From the NCBI RefSeq assembly GCF_000411115.1, contig NZ_KE150253.1, positions 248,001 through 312,000 of the forward strand: a stretch of DNA of 64,000 nucleotides, in the 5' to 3' direction. A model generated the notes under the pieces. It made no database searches, was not told the origin of the DNA, and saw nothing but the letters and a program-made list of their open reading frames with translations. Source of the stretch: Capnocytophaga granulosa ATCC 51502. GTDB taxonomy: Bacteria > Bacteroidota > Bacteroidia > Flavobacteriales > Flavobacteriaceae. Positions 43,130 to 51,143 of this stretch are shown here, in pieces. A program made the translations under genes and the position numbers. How positions within the stretch are numbered: position 1 is the first letter of the stretch; each line of letters starts with the position of its first letter.

Positions 43130-43185
43130 CCCCACTCGTAGTATTTCCTACCAGTGGGGAGGGGGGGGTATTTTATTTTCAATAT
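43130..43185 (-). terminator. Terminator after the VOC gene, 30-nt hairpin family copy 3
   Basis: CCCCACT (43130-43136) pairs with AGTGGGG (43153-43159). An A then G8 follow at 43160-43168. The loop word CTCGTAGTATT is one base from that of copies 1 and 2. On the minus strand a T-run follows the stem. Confidence 0.85.
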
Positions 43186-43186
43186 C

Positions 43187-43564
43187 TTACTCTGGTGCTG
43201 AATAGGTTACTATATCAATACCGATACCGTTGGGGTCTATAATGGCAAAATGGCGGTCGCCCCAAGGCTCTTCGCGTAAGTCTATGGCAATGGGTACGCC
43301 CTGCTCTTTTAGCTTTTGGTAATACTCATCTACATTCTCTACTTCAATGGTGAGGTATACGCCCTGTTGAGTAAAAGGTTTTTGGAAGAGAGGTTGTTGC
43401 GAAGGGTGATTAGGCAACAAAAAGCTGATTTCAGCCTCGTGATTCAGGGTGTGCAACAGCAAATAAAAGTCGTTTTCAAAAGTAACGTCAAATTCCAGTA
43501 CTTGGGTGTAGAAAGCCTTGCTCTCGGCTAATTTCTCGGTGATAATACCTGCGTTTAATTTCAT
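43187..43564 (-). CDS. VOC-superfamily (glyoxalase/bleomycin resistance-like) protein
   Basis: A 125-residue beta-alpha-beta-beta-beta fold protein. The start at 43564 (MKLNAGIITEKLAESKAFY) is chosen because a -7 box lies at 43592-43599, inside the longer frame. Landmarks: YTQVLEFDVTFENDFYLLL, GVYLTIEVENVDEYYQKLKE and WGDRHFAIIDPNGIGIDIVT. Metal ligands are not obvious, so the activity (dioxygenase, glyoxalase or binding protein) is open. It lies directly downstream of the AraC-type regulator on the same strand. Confidence 0.9.
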   Translation of the reverse strand: MKLNAGIITEKLAESKAFYTQVLEFDVTFENDFYLLLHTLNHEAEISFLLPNHPSQQPLFQKPFTQQGVYLTIEVENVDEYYQKLKEQGVPIAIDLREEPWGDRHFAIIDPNGIGIDIVTYSAPE

Positions 43565-43591
43565 TGTGATAATGTATTTGTTATTCGGAGG

Positions 43592-43599
43592 CAAAAGTA
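43592..43599 (-). promoter_or_regulatory. -7 box TACTTTTG for the VOC gene
   Basis: CAAAAGTA on the plus strand, 28 bases upstream of the chosen start; this decides the start codon. Confidence 0.65.
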
Positions 43600-43640
43600 C
43601 TGCAAGCGCAGGGAATACAATTGTAAAAAACGGACATTCT

Positions 43641-44390
43641 TCAGCCGAACACCTTACTTGGGGTATCGCCATAAAATGTTTTAAACGATTTGATAAAATG
43701 AGCTTGGTCGTAATAAGTGTCTAAAAAAGAATGGTTGTGATAGGCTTTTGCACTTAGTATATGTTGGAAGCGCACAATATTGCTAAAAGTCTTAGGACTG
43801 TCGCCTATGTAGTAGTCGAAAAGACGACGCAACTGTCGGGGGCTGATACCTGTATCTAACTCACTGATGTGTATGCTACCTTTGCTTTGCAATATCTGTG
43901 AAAGTGCCCAGAAAAAGCGCTTGTCTATCTGCAAAGAGCGTTGTGATAGGTGACGGAGAAAATAGTTGTCCAAGCGTTGTGTTATGATAGCTAACGAAAG
44001 GGGAATTTCTAACTGCTGAGTGATAAAAGTAGCCAGTGCGGGCACTACCTCACGCAAGGGGATTTCTTGTGCGCTGATTTCAAAAGCATCCTGACCAAAA
44101 AGTAGCGGAAAGGCACTGGGCAGAAAGCGCACCCCCACATAGTGAAATGCCCCTATTATAGGAAACTCAATATATGTGTTGCAATAGCCCATAACGGAAC
44201 TCATCTGCGGGGCGTTGCAGTCAAAAAATAGGTCTATACAACCATCGGCAACTACTCGGTAGCAAAAAGGTGTGTTACGTGGAGGTGATTTCAGTTCCCA
44301 ATAGCAATATATAAACGAACACAAAGCCTCACACGGAAGAAACTCGGTATAGGTAACCTCTTTTTCTTCCGCAGGAATAACCGATTGCAT
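43641..44390 (-). CDS. AraC-family regulator with DUF6597-type sensor domain
   Basis: A 249-residue regulator. The start at 44390 (MQSVIPAEEKEVTYTEFLP) is preferred because a -7 box lies at 44443-44450, only 15 bases inside the longer frame that opens at 44465. The N-terminal domain (CEALCSFIYCYWELKSPP, FHYVGVRFLPSAFPLLFG) is of the DUF6597 type. The C-terminal AraC DNA-binding domain has LDTGISPRQLRRLFDYYIGD and FIKSFKTFYGDTPSKVFG. The ligand is unknown. It may regulate the VOC gene just downstream. Confidence 0.9.
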   Translation of the reverse strand: MQSVIPAEEKEVTYTEFLPCEALCSFIYCYWELKSPPRNTPFCYRVVADGCIDLFFDCNAPQMSSVMGYCNTYIEFPIIGAFHYVGVRFLPSAFPLLFGQDAFEISAQEIPLREVVPALATFITQQLEIPLSLAIITQRLDNYFLRHLSQRSLQIDKRFFWALSQILQSKGSIHISELDTGISPRQLRRLFDYYIGDSPKTFSNIVRFQHILSAKAYHNHSFLDTYYDQAHFIKSFKTFYGDTPSKVFG

Positions 44391-44442
44391 AGGGTGATAG
44401 TAGGGGCGAAGTGATAACACGTTGTTTGCTATTGATGGACTG

Positions 44443-44450
44443 CAAAAGTA
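44443..44450 (-). promoter_or_regulatory. -7 box TACTTTTG for the AraC-type gene
   Basis: CAAAAGTA on the plus strand. It lies within the longest open frame and so argues for the internal start at 44390. Confidence 0.6.
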
Positions 44451-44505
44451 ATAAATAATTAGCAATTAACAAGAAGACTTCATGCTTGTTACAAGCAGGA
44501 AGTTT

Positions 44506-45078
44506 TTATTTCACTCGTTTGATAATTAGTTTCTTAAATAAAAGATACATGCCGTAGCCAAAGAGGAGTCCTATACATAGGCCAGTAAGCACATCAAAGG
44601 GATAATGTACACCTAAGTAGATGCGGCTATAAGAGACTACTGCCGCCCATAACAATAGCCATAACAGCAGTTTTGGATAGCGAGGCTTCAGTACTTGGCC
44701 TAAGAACATAGCTAAGGCAAAGGTATTGGCCGCATGAGCAGAGAAATAACCGAATTGTCCTCCACAATGGGTGAATCGCAACTGACCGTTGATCAATGGG
44801 TTATGACAGGGGCGTAATCGGTGAAACTGTACCTTGAAGAGGTTGGAGAGCTGGTCAGTCAAGGCAATCATTACCCCTACACACAGCAGTATACAGAGAA
44901 ATTGCTTGAGCGAATACTGCCTATAACAAGACCAACACAACCATGCATAGAGGGGAATAGCTGTCCATTTGTTAGTTATCACCAGCCAAAATCCGTCCCA
45001 TAGGGGCGTACCTAAGCCATTGAGAAAGAGGATCATCTCTTGGTCAAGGCTATTGAGGGTTTCTATAAAACTATTCAT
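44506..45078 (-). CDS. PAP2-family lipid phosphatase
   Basis: Integral membrane phosphatase of 190 residues. The three PAP2 motifs are complete: KVQFHRLRP, YFSAHAANTFALA and SRIYLGVHYPFDVLTG. About five to six helices are visible. Likely substrates are undecaprenyl pyrophosphate or phospholipid-like phosphates (family knowledge). It overlaps the small acidic protein gene upstream by 8 bp. Confidence 0.93.
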   Translation of the reverse strand: MNSFIETLNSLDQEMILFLNGLGTPLWDGFWLVITNKWTAIPLYAWLCWSCYRQYSLKQFLCILLCVGVMIALTDQLSNLFKVQFHRLRPCHNPLINGQLRFTHCGGQFGYFSAHAANTFALAMFLGQVLKPRYPKLLLWLLLWAAVVSYSRIYLGVHYPFDVLTGLCIGLLFGYGMYLLFKKLIIKRVK

Positions 45079-45298
45079 AACGGCTTATTTCTCGGTCATA
45101 GAAAGCGGTAGCCTCTTGGATAAGCCCCTCGGCGGAGGCGGCTAACTCTTCTTCGTCCTCTTGGTCAAACTCCTCCAACCATTCGACCTCATCGTCGGCA
45201 AGGTTGAGGATAAAGCGAGGAAATTCCGTATGAATGATGAAAATAGCGTCGGGATAATCGGTATTATCACCGAGCAAAAATTTAGGAAATGATGCCAT
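45071..45298 (-). CDS. Small acidic protein, unknown
   Basis: A 75-residue cytosolic protein. The N-terminal half is strand-like (DYPDAIFIIHTEFPRFILNL); the rest is an acidic helix (EWLEEFDQEDEEELAAS). I know no function; short proteins of this kind are conserved in flavobacteria as I recall. It overlaps the PAP2 gene by 8 bp and lies 16 bp after the MATE gene, so all may share a transcript. Confidence 0.75.
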   Translation of the reverse strand: MASFPKFLLGDNTDYPDAIFIIHTEFPRFILNLADDEVEWLEEFDQEDEEELAASAEGLIQEATAFYDREISRYE

Positions 45299-45314
45299 AA
45301 TCAGTTTTTAGTTT

Positions 45315-46691
45315 TTAGTTTTCAGTTGGATGATTCTTTATAAGTCTGCCAGAGAGGAGCAGAAAGCGGGCAGTTTGTAGCAATGCCGAAAAAGCCAGGC
45401 CTATAAGGAGCCCTATCCAGATACCTGTGGTCTTCAGTGGAGTGTGTAGCCCTAAGTAATAACAAATAGGAAAGGCGATGATCCAATAGGATATAAAAGA
45501 GAGTATCATAGGCACTTTGGCATCTTGCAAGCCACGTAGTGCCCCTAGAGCAACTGTTTGGATTCCGTCTACGATTTGGAAGAGGGCAGCGATCAGTAGC
45601 AGATGTGCCGATTCCTCTATCACTAAACCTATGTTAGTGGATGAGCTGAGCTTATCGGTGTCCAAGAATAGTTCAGGCAACTGGTAGCGCAATAGCCCCA
45701 TGAGTCCACCTAAGACGACTTGTGACAGAAGGATAAAAAGAAATATGGAGATAGCCACACGGCGCAAAGAGACATAATCCTCCAAGCCCTTGTAGTTACC
45801 CACACGTATCATGGCCACCACGCTCATGCCATTGGCAATCATAAAGGTCAGGGTAGCTATACTCAAGGCAATTTGGTTGGCTGCCTGATAGATTTCTCCC
45901 AGTACGCCGCTGAGCCAAGTGGCAGCAATAAAGACACCTGCTTCAAAGACCACTTGAAGACCAGAGGGAACGCCTATATGGAGGAACTTGCGAATCATGG
46001 CACCATCTATCTTGGGCATAAGCCTTGTCATATATTGGGTCAAGCGGGTATCCTTGTAGAGGATCAGCCAAAGCAGGATAGGCATCACCACACGGGAGGC
46101 CAAAGTACCTACAGCAGCCCCCAGTACGCCCATACGTGGACAACCCCAACTACCATAGATAAAGAGGTAGTTTAGAAAGATATTCAGCAGGTTGGCCGCT
46201 ATAGTTACATAGAGTGAATATTGAGTAATAGAAAAGCCATCGGCGAATTGCTTGAGTGCTTGAAAGAACATCATAGGAATGATAGAGACAGCTACCAGAT
46301 GTACATAAGGTACCGCCAAGGCGATCACCTCTTCCTTCTGTTGGGTGTAGCGCATCAGGGGTTCGGAAAGGAAAAGCCCTGCAAAGATAAGGACTCCCAA
46401 GATCGTATGAGTGAGTAGGCCATGGGTGAGTATGGACTTGGTCTGGGCTGTATCATTCTTCTTGACCGATTCGGCGGTAAGGGTAGTAATCACAGTGGAG
46501 AAACCGATACCAAAGGACATCAGTAGGAAGACATAACTGTTGCCCAAGGAGGCCGCAGCAAGCTCCAGAGTACCTACCTTTCCTACCATGGCTGTATCAA
46601 TCACTCCAACCAAGGTATGCCCCAGCATGGAGAGTATGATAGGAAGCGCTAAGCGGAGGTTATAGCCAAATTCGTTGATGTATTGTTTCAT
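45315..46691 (-). CDS. MATE-family efflux transporter
   Basis: Na+- or H+-driven multidrug exporter of 458 residues with about twelve helices in two bundles. MATE landmarks: RLALPIILSMLGHTLVGVID, AMVGKVGTLELAAASLGNSY, and in the second half GVPSGLQVVFEAGVFIAATW. Closest in style to the NorM/DinF type. Its start overlaps the Ig-like lipoprotein stop by 4 bp, so translation is coupled. Substrates are unknown. Confidence 0.93.
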   Translation of the reverse strand: MKQYINEFGYNLRLALPIILSMLGHTLVGVIDTAMVGKVGTLELAAASLGNSYVFLLMSFGIGFSTVITTLTAESVKKNDTAQTKSILTHGLLTHTILGVLIFAGLFLSEPLMRYTQQKEEVIALAVPYVHLVAVSIIPMMFFQALKQFADGFSITQYSLYVTIAANLLNIFLNYLFIYGSWGCPRMGVLGAAVGTLASRVVMPILLWLILYKDTRLTQYMTRLMPKIDGAMIRKFLHIGVPSGLQVVFEAGVFIAATWLSGVLGEIYQAANQIALSIATLTFMIANGMSVVAMIRVGNYKGLEDYVSLRRVAISIFLFILLSQVVLGGLMGLLRYQLPELFLDTDKLSSSTNIGLVIEESAHLLLIAALFQIVDGIQTVALGALRGLQDAKVPMILSFISYWIIAFPICYYLGLHTPLKTTGIWIGLLIGLAFSALLQTARFLLLSGRLIKNHPTEN

Positions 46692-48382
46692 TTTTTCACT
46701 CGTTTTTCTTCTGTCTTAGTAGGTTTTTCTTCAGCAGTAGTGGTATTTTCTTTAGTCGGTTTAGGTTTCTCTTCAGCTTGTTCTGCAAGGGAGATTTCTT
46801 GTTCTATCTCCCAGTTGGCACGCAGTTCTATCTCTTTGGCAAAGTAGTGCACAGGTTCGGCTTGCAGGTGCTTAAGGTAGCTACCTGTATCCCATTTTTT
46901 GTTTCGGTTGTGATCCTCTATCACTCGCAGGCGGTAGTTGCCCGCTTTGAGAAAAGGAAAGCTATAGGAAGGGCTGGTCTGTTCCACATATTGCTCATAG
47001 AGTACCTTCTTGGCCTCCTTATCAGTAAGTTCAATGATAAAAGGCAAAGGTACATCATCCTTAAAGGTGAGCTTAAGGGAGCCAAAATCTTCTACTTTCT
47101 TGGCAGTGAAGGAGTCCTGTAAGGTATCACTCTTCTGACCGAAGAAGTTTTCAAAGGCACTAAAAGCCTTGAACTGGTATTTTTCCCCTTCTTTTACCTT
47201 TACCTTGAGGGTGATTTGGGAGGTGTTGGGGGTGAAAATAGGTTCAAATCCCACTTCGATACTATCCTTAGCAACCATTATCTTTATGGCTTCCTTATTG
47301 AAGGTGTGGATAGGCGTATTGGAAGAGAGCACAATCTCTTCTTCAGTGGGGGAGATACCTTTAAACTCAGGGGTGATTTTCCATTTTTCGGGTTTCATCT
47401 TACGCAGATTGACCTTGATGGTATCAGTTCGGTTGCTCTTTACCAAGAGCTTGAGCGAATCCTCCACCTTCGGGTGATACCACAGCCATAGGGTGTCTTT
47501 GGCAGGCTCTTTTTCCATAACCCATTTCCAATCGGCAGGCAGGGGAGAGAGAGGCTTTACTTGGATACTGTCCTTTTCTCCCTGATACCCTATGCTGATA
47601 CGTTGCTCACCCGACTGGAAGGGGCGAGAGGTTTGTGTCTGGGGCACCTCCTTGAAAAGGGAAAGGGTGTAAGTACTATCGGTAGGTATCGTAATAGGGG
47701 TTGGGTAGAAAGCTATCTTATCACTCTTAGGATCAAAAAGATAGTTGTTGTCCTTGTCCTTCATCGCCACCAACCTATACTTGCCGGCTTTCAGGTGCGT
47801 AAGCTCAAATGAGGTGAGGCTATCTAAGGTATTGACAACATAGAGAGGTCGCTCCTTATACACTACCGAGTCGGAATACTTCTCTCCCATTTCGTAGAGC
47901 ATCACATTGACAAAATTGTCCGCTTTGGGGAGCAGTGCGTCCTTGATACGCCCCTTAAGGGTCAGTGAATCAATGGTGTTGCCAGTGGAAAAGGTATAAG
48001 TATAGAAGCTCAAGGGATTGCCTTCGTTGTTGTCCTGTATGCTCTTACCAAAGTTAAGGGTATAGGTAGTATTGGCTCTTAGGGTGTCCAATATCTTGAT
48101 ATTGATATACTTGGAAGCATTTCCCGAAGGGGTAATCTCAGGGAAATAGGCCAAGGGAGGGGAGACGATGAGCTGTTTGCGTATGTCCTTAAGGGTAACA
48201 AACTCATCGAAATAGATGCGAATGCGGTTGCCTGTAAAGTTCACCGATTCGTTAGGGGGGATGGTTTTCACTACCTTCGGAGGGGTCTTGTCCTGTGCGC
48301 CCCCCGTAGGAGAGCCTACGCGAGCACAAGCTACCCACAGCAGCAGCGCACCACCGAGCAGATAAAGGTATGTTTTTTTCAT
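46688..48382 (-). CDS. Ig-like (SbsA-type) domain lipoprotein
   Basis: A 564-residue lipoprotein (GALLLWVACARVGSPTGGAQ; lipobox WVAC). The following KTPPKVVKTIPPNESVNFTG starts an SbsA-type Ig-like domain seen across Bacteroidota. The middle is strand-rich with repeated SLKL/TYTLN segments. The C-terminal 50 residues are a Lys/Glu/Thr-rich tail (EQAEEKPKPTKENTTTAEEK) likely to be disordered. Role unknown, probably at the cell surface. Coupled to the MATE gene. Confidence 0.88.
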   Translation of the reverse strand: MKKTYLYLLGGALLLWVACARVGSPTGGAQDKTPPKVVKTIPPNESVNFTGNRIRIYFDEFVTLKDIRKQLIVSPPLAYFPEITPSGNASKYINIKILDTLRANTTYTLNFGKSIQDNNEGNPLSFYTYTFSTGNTIDSLTLKGRIKDALLPKADNFVNVMLYEMGEKYSDSVVYKERPLYVVNTLDSLTSFELTHLKAGKYRLVAMKDKDNNYLFDPKSDKIAFYPTPITIPTDSTYTLSLFKEVPQTQTSRPFQSGEQRISIGYQGEKDSIQVKPLSPLPADWKWVMEKEPAKDTLWLWYHPKVEDSLKLLVKSNRTDTIKVNLRKMKPEKWKITPEFKGISPTEEEIVLSSNTPIHTFNKEAIKIMVAKDSIEVGFEPIFTPNTSQITLKVKVKEGEKYQFKAFSAFENFFGQKSDTLQDSFTAKKVEDFGSLKLTFKDDVPLPFIIELTDKEAKKVLYEQYVEQTSPSYSFPFLKAGNYRLRVIEDHNRNKKWDTGSYLKHLQAEPVHYFAKEIELRANWEIEQEISLAEQAEEKPKPTKENTTTAEEKPTKTEEKRVKK

Positions 48383-48397
48383 AATAGTTTGTCCTAT

Positions 48398-49240
48398 TTA
48401 TCCCAAGTGTACAGCGGTATTGAGTTTGCCCAATAGCTGGGTAGCTACCACATTGGCATATTCCTTTTTGCGGTATTTACTCACGGACTGTATGCCTTGT
48501 CGGGTGTTGGTCAGAAATAGCTCATCAGCCTTTTGTAATTCGAAAGGTGAGACAGGGCGTTCCTCTATGGTGAAGCCATCGGCCTTTCCTATGGCTTCTA
48601 TGAGTTTTTTACGGGTAATTCCATTGGGCGCTCCTTCCGATAGAGGAGGGGTAACTACCTGATTGCCAAAGACTAAAAACAGGTTTCCGTCCAAGAAGCT
48701 CACCACATTCTTCTGCGTATTCATCAGGATACAGTTCTGGTAATCATTCTCTTGGGCAAATACGCTTCCGATGATCTTAAGCAATTGGTTGGTCGTTAGC
48801 AGCGTAGCAAGCAAGTCGGCCTGGGTGTAATAATCCTTGAATAGCTCCACTTCATAACCAATGCGCAGGTTTTGGTAGAAGGGTGTGGTGATTCCCTCTA
48901 TATCCATGCAATAATTCACCTCAGCACTTTGGGGCGTATAGCCACCTCCTTCTCGGCGGGTAATGGTAGTACGCACCAGTACGGGCTTGGCCGAAAGGGC
49001 ATTGGCCTGTATTGTTTTTTTGATTTCAGCCTCTAAGAACTCCATGGTAAAGTTGGCTGGGATTTCCATACGTGCAATACGCATGGTAGCCATCAGGCGT
49101 AGGTAGTGTTCTTCCCAAAAAAAGAGACTACCCTCTACATATTTTACAATGTCAAAGACGCCATCTCCGTAGAGGAAACCGCGATTCTTAGCCGAAAGGG
49201 CAGGGGAGGTCTGTTGTATTTCTCCGTTATAGTTGATCAT
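48398..49240 (-). CDS. Class IV aminotransferase homologue lacking the PLP lysine
   Basis: A 280-residue protein with the class IV (BCAT/ADC lyase/D-amino acid) fold: LSAKNRGFLYGDGVFDIVKY near residue 15 and GNLFLVFGNQVVTPPLSEGA near residue 185. The catalytic Schiff-base lysine, three residues before a conserved Asn (K-x-x-N), is replaced by Leu148 in ATLLTTNQLL. The PLP-nitrogen Glu, five before the Asn of GNLF, is Ser181. Codons were checked on the sequence (CTA and AGC). The enzyme is therefore unlikely to be a normal PLP aminotransferase. What it does instead is unknown. Confidence 0.85.
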   Translation of the reverse strand: MINYNGEIQQTSPALSAKNRGFLYGDGVFDIVKYVEGSLFFWEEHYLRLMATMRIARMEIPANFTMEFLEAEIKKTIQANALSAKPVLVRTTITRREGGGYTPQSAEVNYCMDIEGITTPFYQNLRIGYEVELFKDYYTQADLLATLLTTNQLLKIIGSVFAQENDYQNCILMNTQKNVVSFLDGNLFLVFGNQVVTPPLSEGAPNGITRKKLIEAIGKADGFTIEERPVSPFELQKADELFLTNTRQGIQSVSKYRKKEYANVVATQLLGKLNTAVHLG

Positions 49241-49264
49241 TCGTTACAGTTACATTAAGGGGGG

Positions 49265-49272
49265 CAAAGTTA
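49265..49272 (-). promoter_or_regulatory. -7 box TAACTTTG for the class IV aminotransferase homologue
   Basis: CAAAGTTA on the plus strand, 25 bases upstream of the start. Confidence 0.65.
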
Positions 49273-49292
49273 CGGATTATTTTCGGGTTCTC

Positions 49293-49820
49293 CTATAGTC
49301 TTTGTGTAAGCTCGGTCAGCCACTTGCCTTGTACCTTCATCACCTGTTCTATGACCTCTCTCACACAACCCTGTCCACCGCCCAGATGGGAGATATATCG
49401 GGCTACGGCCTTCACTTCTGGTACGGCATCTTGTGGACAGGTAGGCAGGCCGACACGCTTCATCGGGGCTACATCGGGAATGTCATCCCCCATATAGAGA
49501 ATCTCCTCAGGGCGCAGGCCATACTTATCCATATACTCTTTTAGAGGCTCTATCTTCAGGTGATTGGCCATATAGATGTCGGTAACACCCAATTGCTCAA
49601 ATCTTCGGCGAGTGCCTATGTTATTCCCTCCAGTGATAATGGCAATGCGGTAGCCCTGATTGATTGCCTGCTTAATGGCATAACCATCTTTTACATTGAA
49701 CGAACGTAAGAGGTCGCCATCGTTTTGCACCAAAACTTGGCACTGGGTAAGCACCCCATCTATGTCAAAGATAAAAGTGGTGATGTCACCTAATAATTCC
49801 TTGTAATTTTTATTTTCCAT
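49293..49820 (-). CDS. kdsC: KdsC-like HAD phosphatase
   Basis: 3-Deoxy-D-manno-octulosonate 8-phosphate phosphatase-like enzyme of 175 residues, for LPS core synthesis. HAD motifs: FIFDIDGVLTQCQ near residue 16, IAIITGGNN near 56, and MGDDIPDVAPMKRVGLPTCP near 112. The C-terminal HLGGGQGCVREVIEQVM is typical of KdsC. No other kds gene is nearby. It overlaps the DUF2520-type gene by 11 bp, so both are on one message. Confidence 0.9.
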   Translation of the reverse strand: MENKNYKELLGDITTFIFDIDGVLTQCQVLVQNDGDLLRSFNVKDGYAIKQAINQGYRIAIITGGNNIGTRRRFEQLGVTDIYMANHLKIEPLKEYMDKYGLRPEEILYMGDDIPDVAPMKRVGLPTCPQDAVPEVKAVARYISHLGGGQGCVREVIEQVMKVQGKWLTELTQRL

Positions 49821-50565
49821 AGGTTGTTAATATAGAAGTTGATATATCTCGGTAAATCTCTTTCTCTATGCCTTGTAGCAGGGCTAAATGTTTCTCTATC
49901 ACAGCACGATCCCCCCTTTTGGCAGGGCCTGTTTGTCCTTCAAAGAAAGACAATTGTTGCCCCTTGAGGTAGGTTTCCTCCAGTAGCGGTTGCAACAGCT
50001 CAAAAGGAATCCCCTCACGAGCGCAGAGTTGCTGGCTCAGATACCATAGGTGATTGGTGAAATTGTTTAGAAAAACAGCCGCCACATGTAGGTATTGTCG
50101 CTGCAAACTATCTATGGCATAGCACTTAGGGGAAAATACCTTGGCCAAGCCCTCCAAAAGTGCATAATCAGCGACTTCTTCCGTCTCCAAACAGAAAGGA
50201 ACCTTTGAGAAATCCACCGCTTGCGCTATGGAAAAAGACTGCAAGGGGTAGAATACCCCACGCCTTTGGCGGGCACTAAGCGCCTGCATAGGCACACTGC
50301 CTGAGGTATGTACCACCAAGCGCCCTTCGAAAGGGAGCTGCTCAGAGAGCGCGGCTATGGTATCGTCCTTGACTGAAAGGATATAAATATCAGCAGGGAG
50401 CAAAGCCTCCAACTGTGTGGTTTTCTCTACCGCAATTGCGTCAAAGGCAGTACTTAGTGGACTGCGATTGTATAGCTGTACGAGCTGGTATTGAGGGTTT
50501 TCCGTAAGTCGTTGGGCTAAGTGATAGGCCACATTGCCCCCGCCCAAAAGGACTACTTTCTTCAT
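49810..50565 (-). CDS. Rossmann-fold DUF2520 protein
   Basis: A 251-residue protein. The start at 50565 (MKKVVLLGGGNVAYHLAQRL) is preferred to ATG three codons earlier. The N-terminal Rossmann domain has GGGNVAYHLA; VHTSGSVPMQALSARQRRGV and FYPLQSFSIAQAVDF are DUF2520 landmarks. The C-terminal helical domain resembles F420/NADP oxidoreductase-like dimerisation domains. Substrate unknown. It heads an operon with kdsC and has a -7 box at 50583-50590. Confidence 0.88.
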   Translation of the reverse strand: MKKVVLLGGGNVAYHLAQRLTENPQYQLVQLYNRSPLSTAFDAIAVEKTTQLEALLPADIYILSVKDDTIAALSEQLPFEGRLVVHTSGSVPMQALSARQRRGVFYPLQSFSIAQAVDFSKVPFCLETEEVADYALLEGLAKVFSPKCYAIDSLQRQYLHVAAVFLNNFTNHLWYLSQQLCAREGIPFELLQPLLEETYLKGQQLSFFEGQTGPAKRGDRAVIEKHLALLQGIEKEIYRDISTSILTTYGK

Positions 50566-50582
50566 AGATAGCAAACAAATGC

Positions 50583-50590
50583 CAAAAGTA
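50583..50590 (-). promoter_or_regulatory. -7 box TACTTTTG for the DUF2520-kdsC operon
   Basis: CAAAAGTA on the plus strand, 17 bases upstream of the chosen start. Confidence 0.6.
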
Positions 50591-50654
50591 CTATATTTTT
50601 ATGACACCTCAAAAGATTTGTCTTATTTTTTTAGGTCAGCTCAGAGAAAAACCG

Positions 50655-50662
50655 TACTTTTG
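50655..50662 (+). promoter_or_regulatory. -7 box TACTTTTG for the lipocalin-like lipoprotein
   Basis: Exact TAnnTTTG match followed by CAC, 17 bases before the start at 50680. Confidence 0.65.
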
Positions 50663-50679
50663 CACTTAAAATTACATTC

Positions 50680-51075
50680 ATGAGAAAACTCGTAGGCTTT
50701 GCCGCCCTTTTGGCACTCCTTAGTGCCTGTTCTAAAAAGCCGTCTCTTCAAGGAGATTGGCAAATCGCAAGTATCGCTGTAAATGATAGGACACAACCCT
50801 TGGACGATTGTACCAAGAAGACCTATCTTTCCTTTGGCAAGGATTCGATTACTTATCACGCCTTTGTCCCATTTGATAATTGTAAGGAAAATATCTCCCG
50901 CCTTCCTTATACGGCAACACCTGACAGTATCAAGGTAACCAACGAACTCAAGCGTATAGAGCGTAGCCTCTACCAAATCAAAGGAGATACACTCATCATT
51001 ACCGATGCCGCTGAGATCCAAGGACAAAAAATAGTCTCTAAAGTAAAACTTGTCAGAAAAACTAGTGACAAGTAA
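50680..51075 (+). CDS. Lipocalin-like lipoprotein
   Basis: A 131-residue lipoprotein (GFAALLALLSACSKKP; lipobox LSAC). LQGDWQIASIAVNDRTQP is the typical G-x-W opening of lipocalin-like domains, followed by alternating strands. Two cysteines (DDCTKK, DNCKEN) may form a disulfide. Ligand unknown. The last codons (Thr-Ser-Asp-Lys) merge with the GTCACTA-type word repeat that follows. Confidence 0.85.
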   Translation: MRKLVGFAALLALLSACSKKPSLQGDWQIASIAVNDRTQPLDDCTKKTYLSFGKDSITYHAFVPFDNCKENISRLPYTATPDSIKVTNELKRIERSLYQIKGDTLIITDAAEIQGQKIVSKVKLVRKTSDK

Positions 51076-51111
51076 CAAATGATTAGTCACTAGTCGTTAG
51101 TCATTAGTCAC
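51063..51111. repeat. Intergenic word repeat overlapping the lipocalin gene's 3' end
   Basis: TAGTGACAAGTAACAAATGATTAGTC-like words run from inside the last codons to 51111 and are read on the other strand as the same family. The gene's C-terminal residues are encoded by repeat words. Confidence 0.75.
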
Positions 51112-51143
51112 TATTTTGGTATGATTTTTGCTTTTCTTAGGGT

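Noticed and set aside
43160..43168. G8 tract as a phase-variation switch
   Set aside because: It lies in the terminator hairpin outside any reading frame and not in a promoter spacer.
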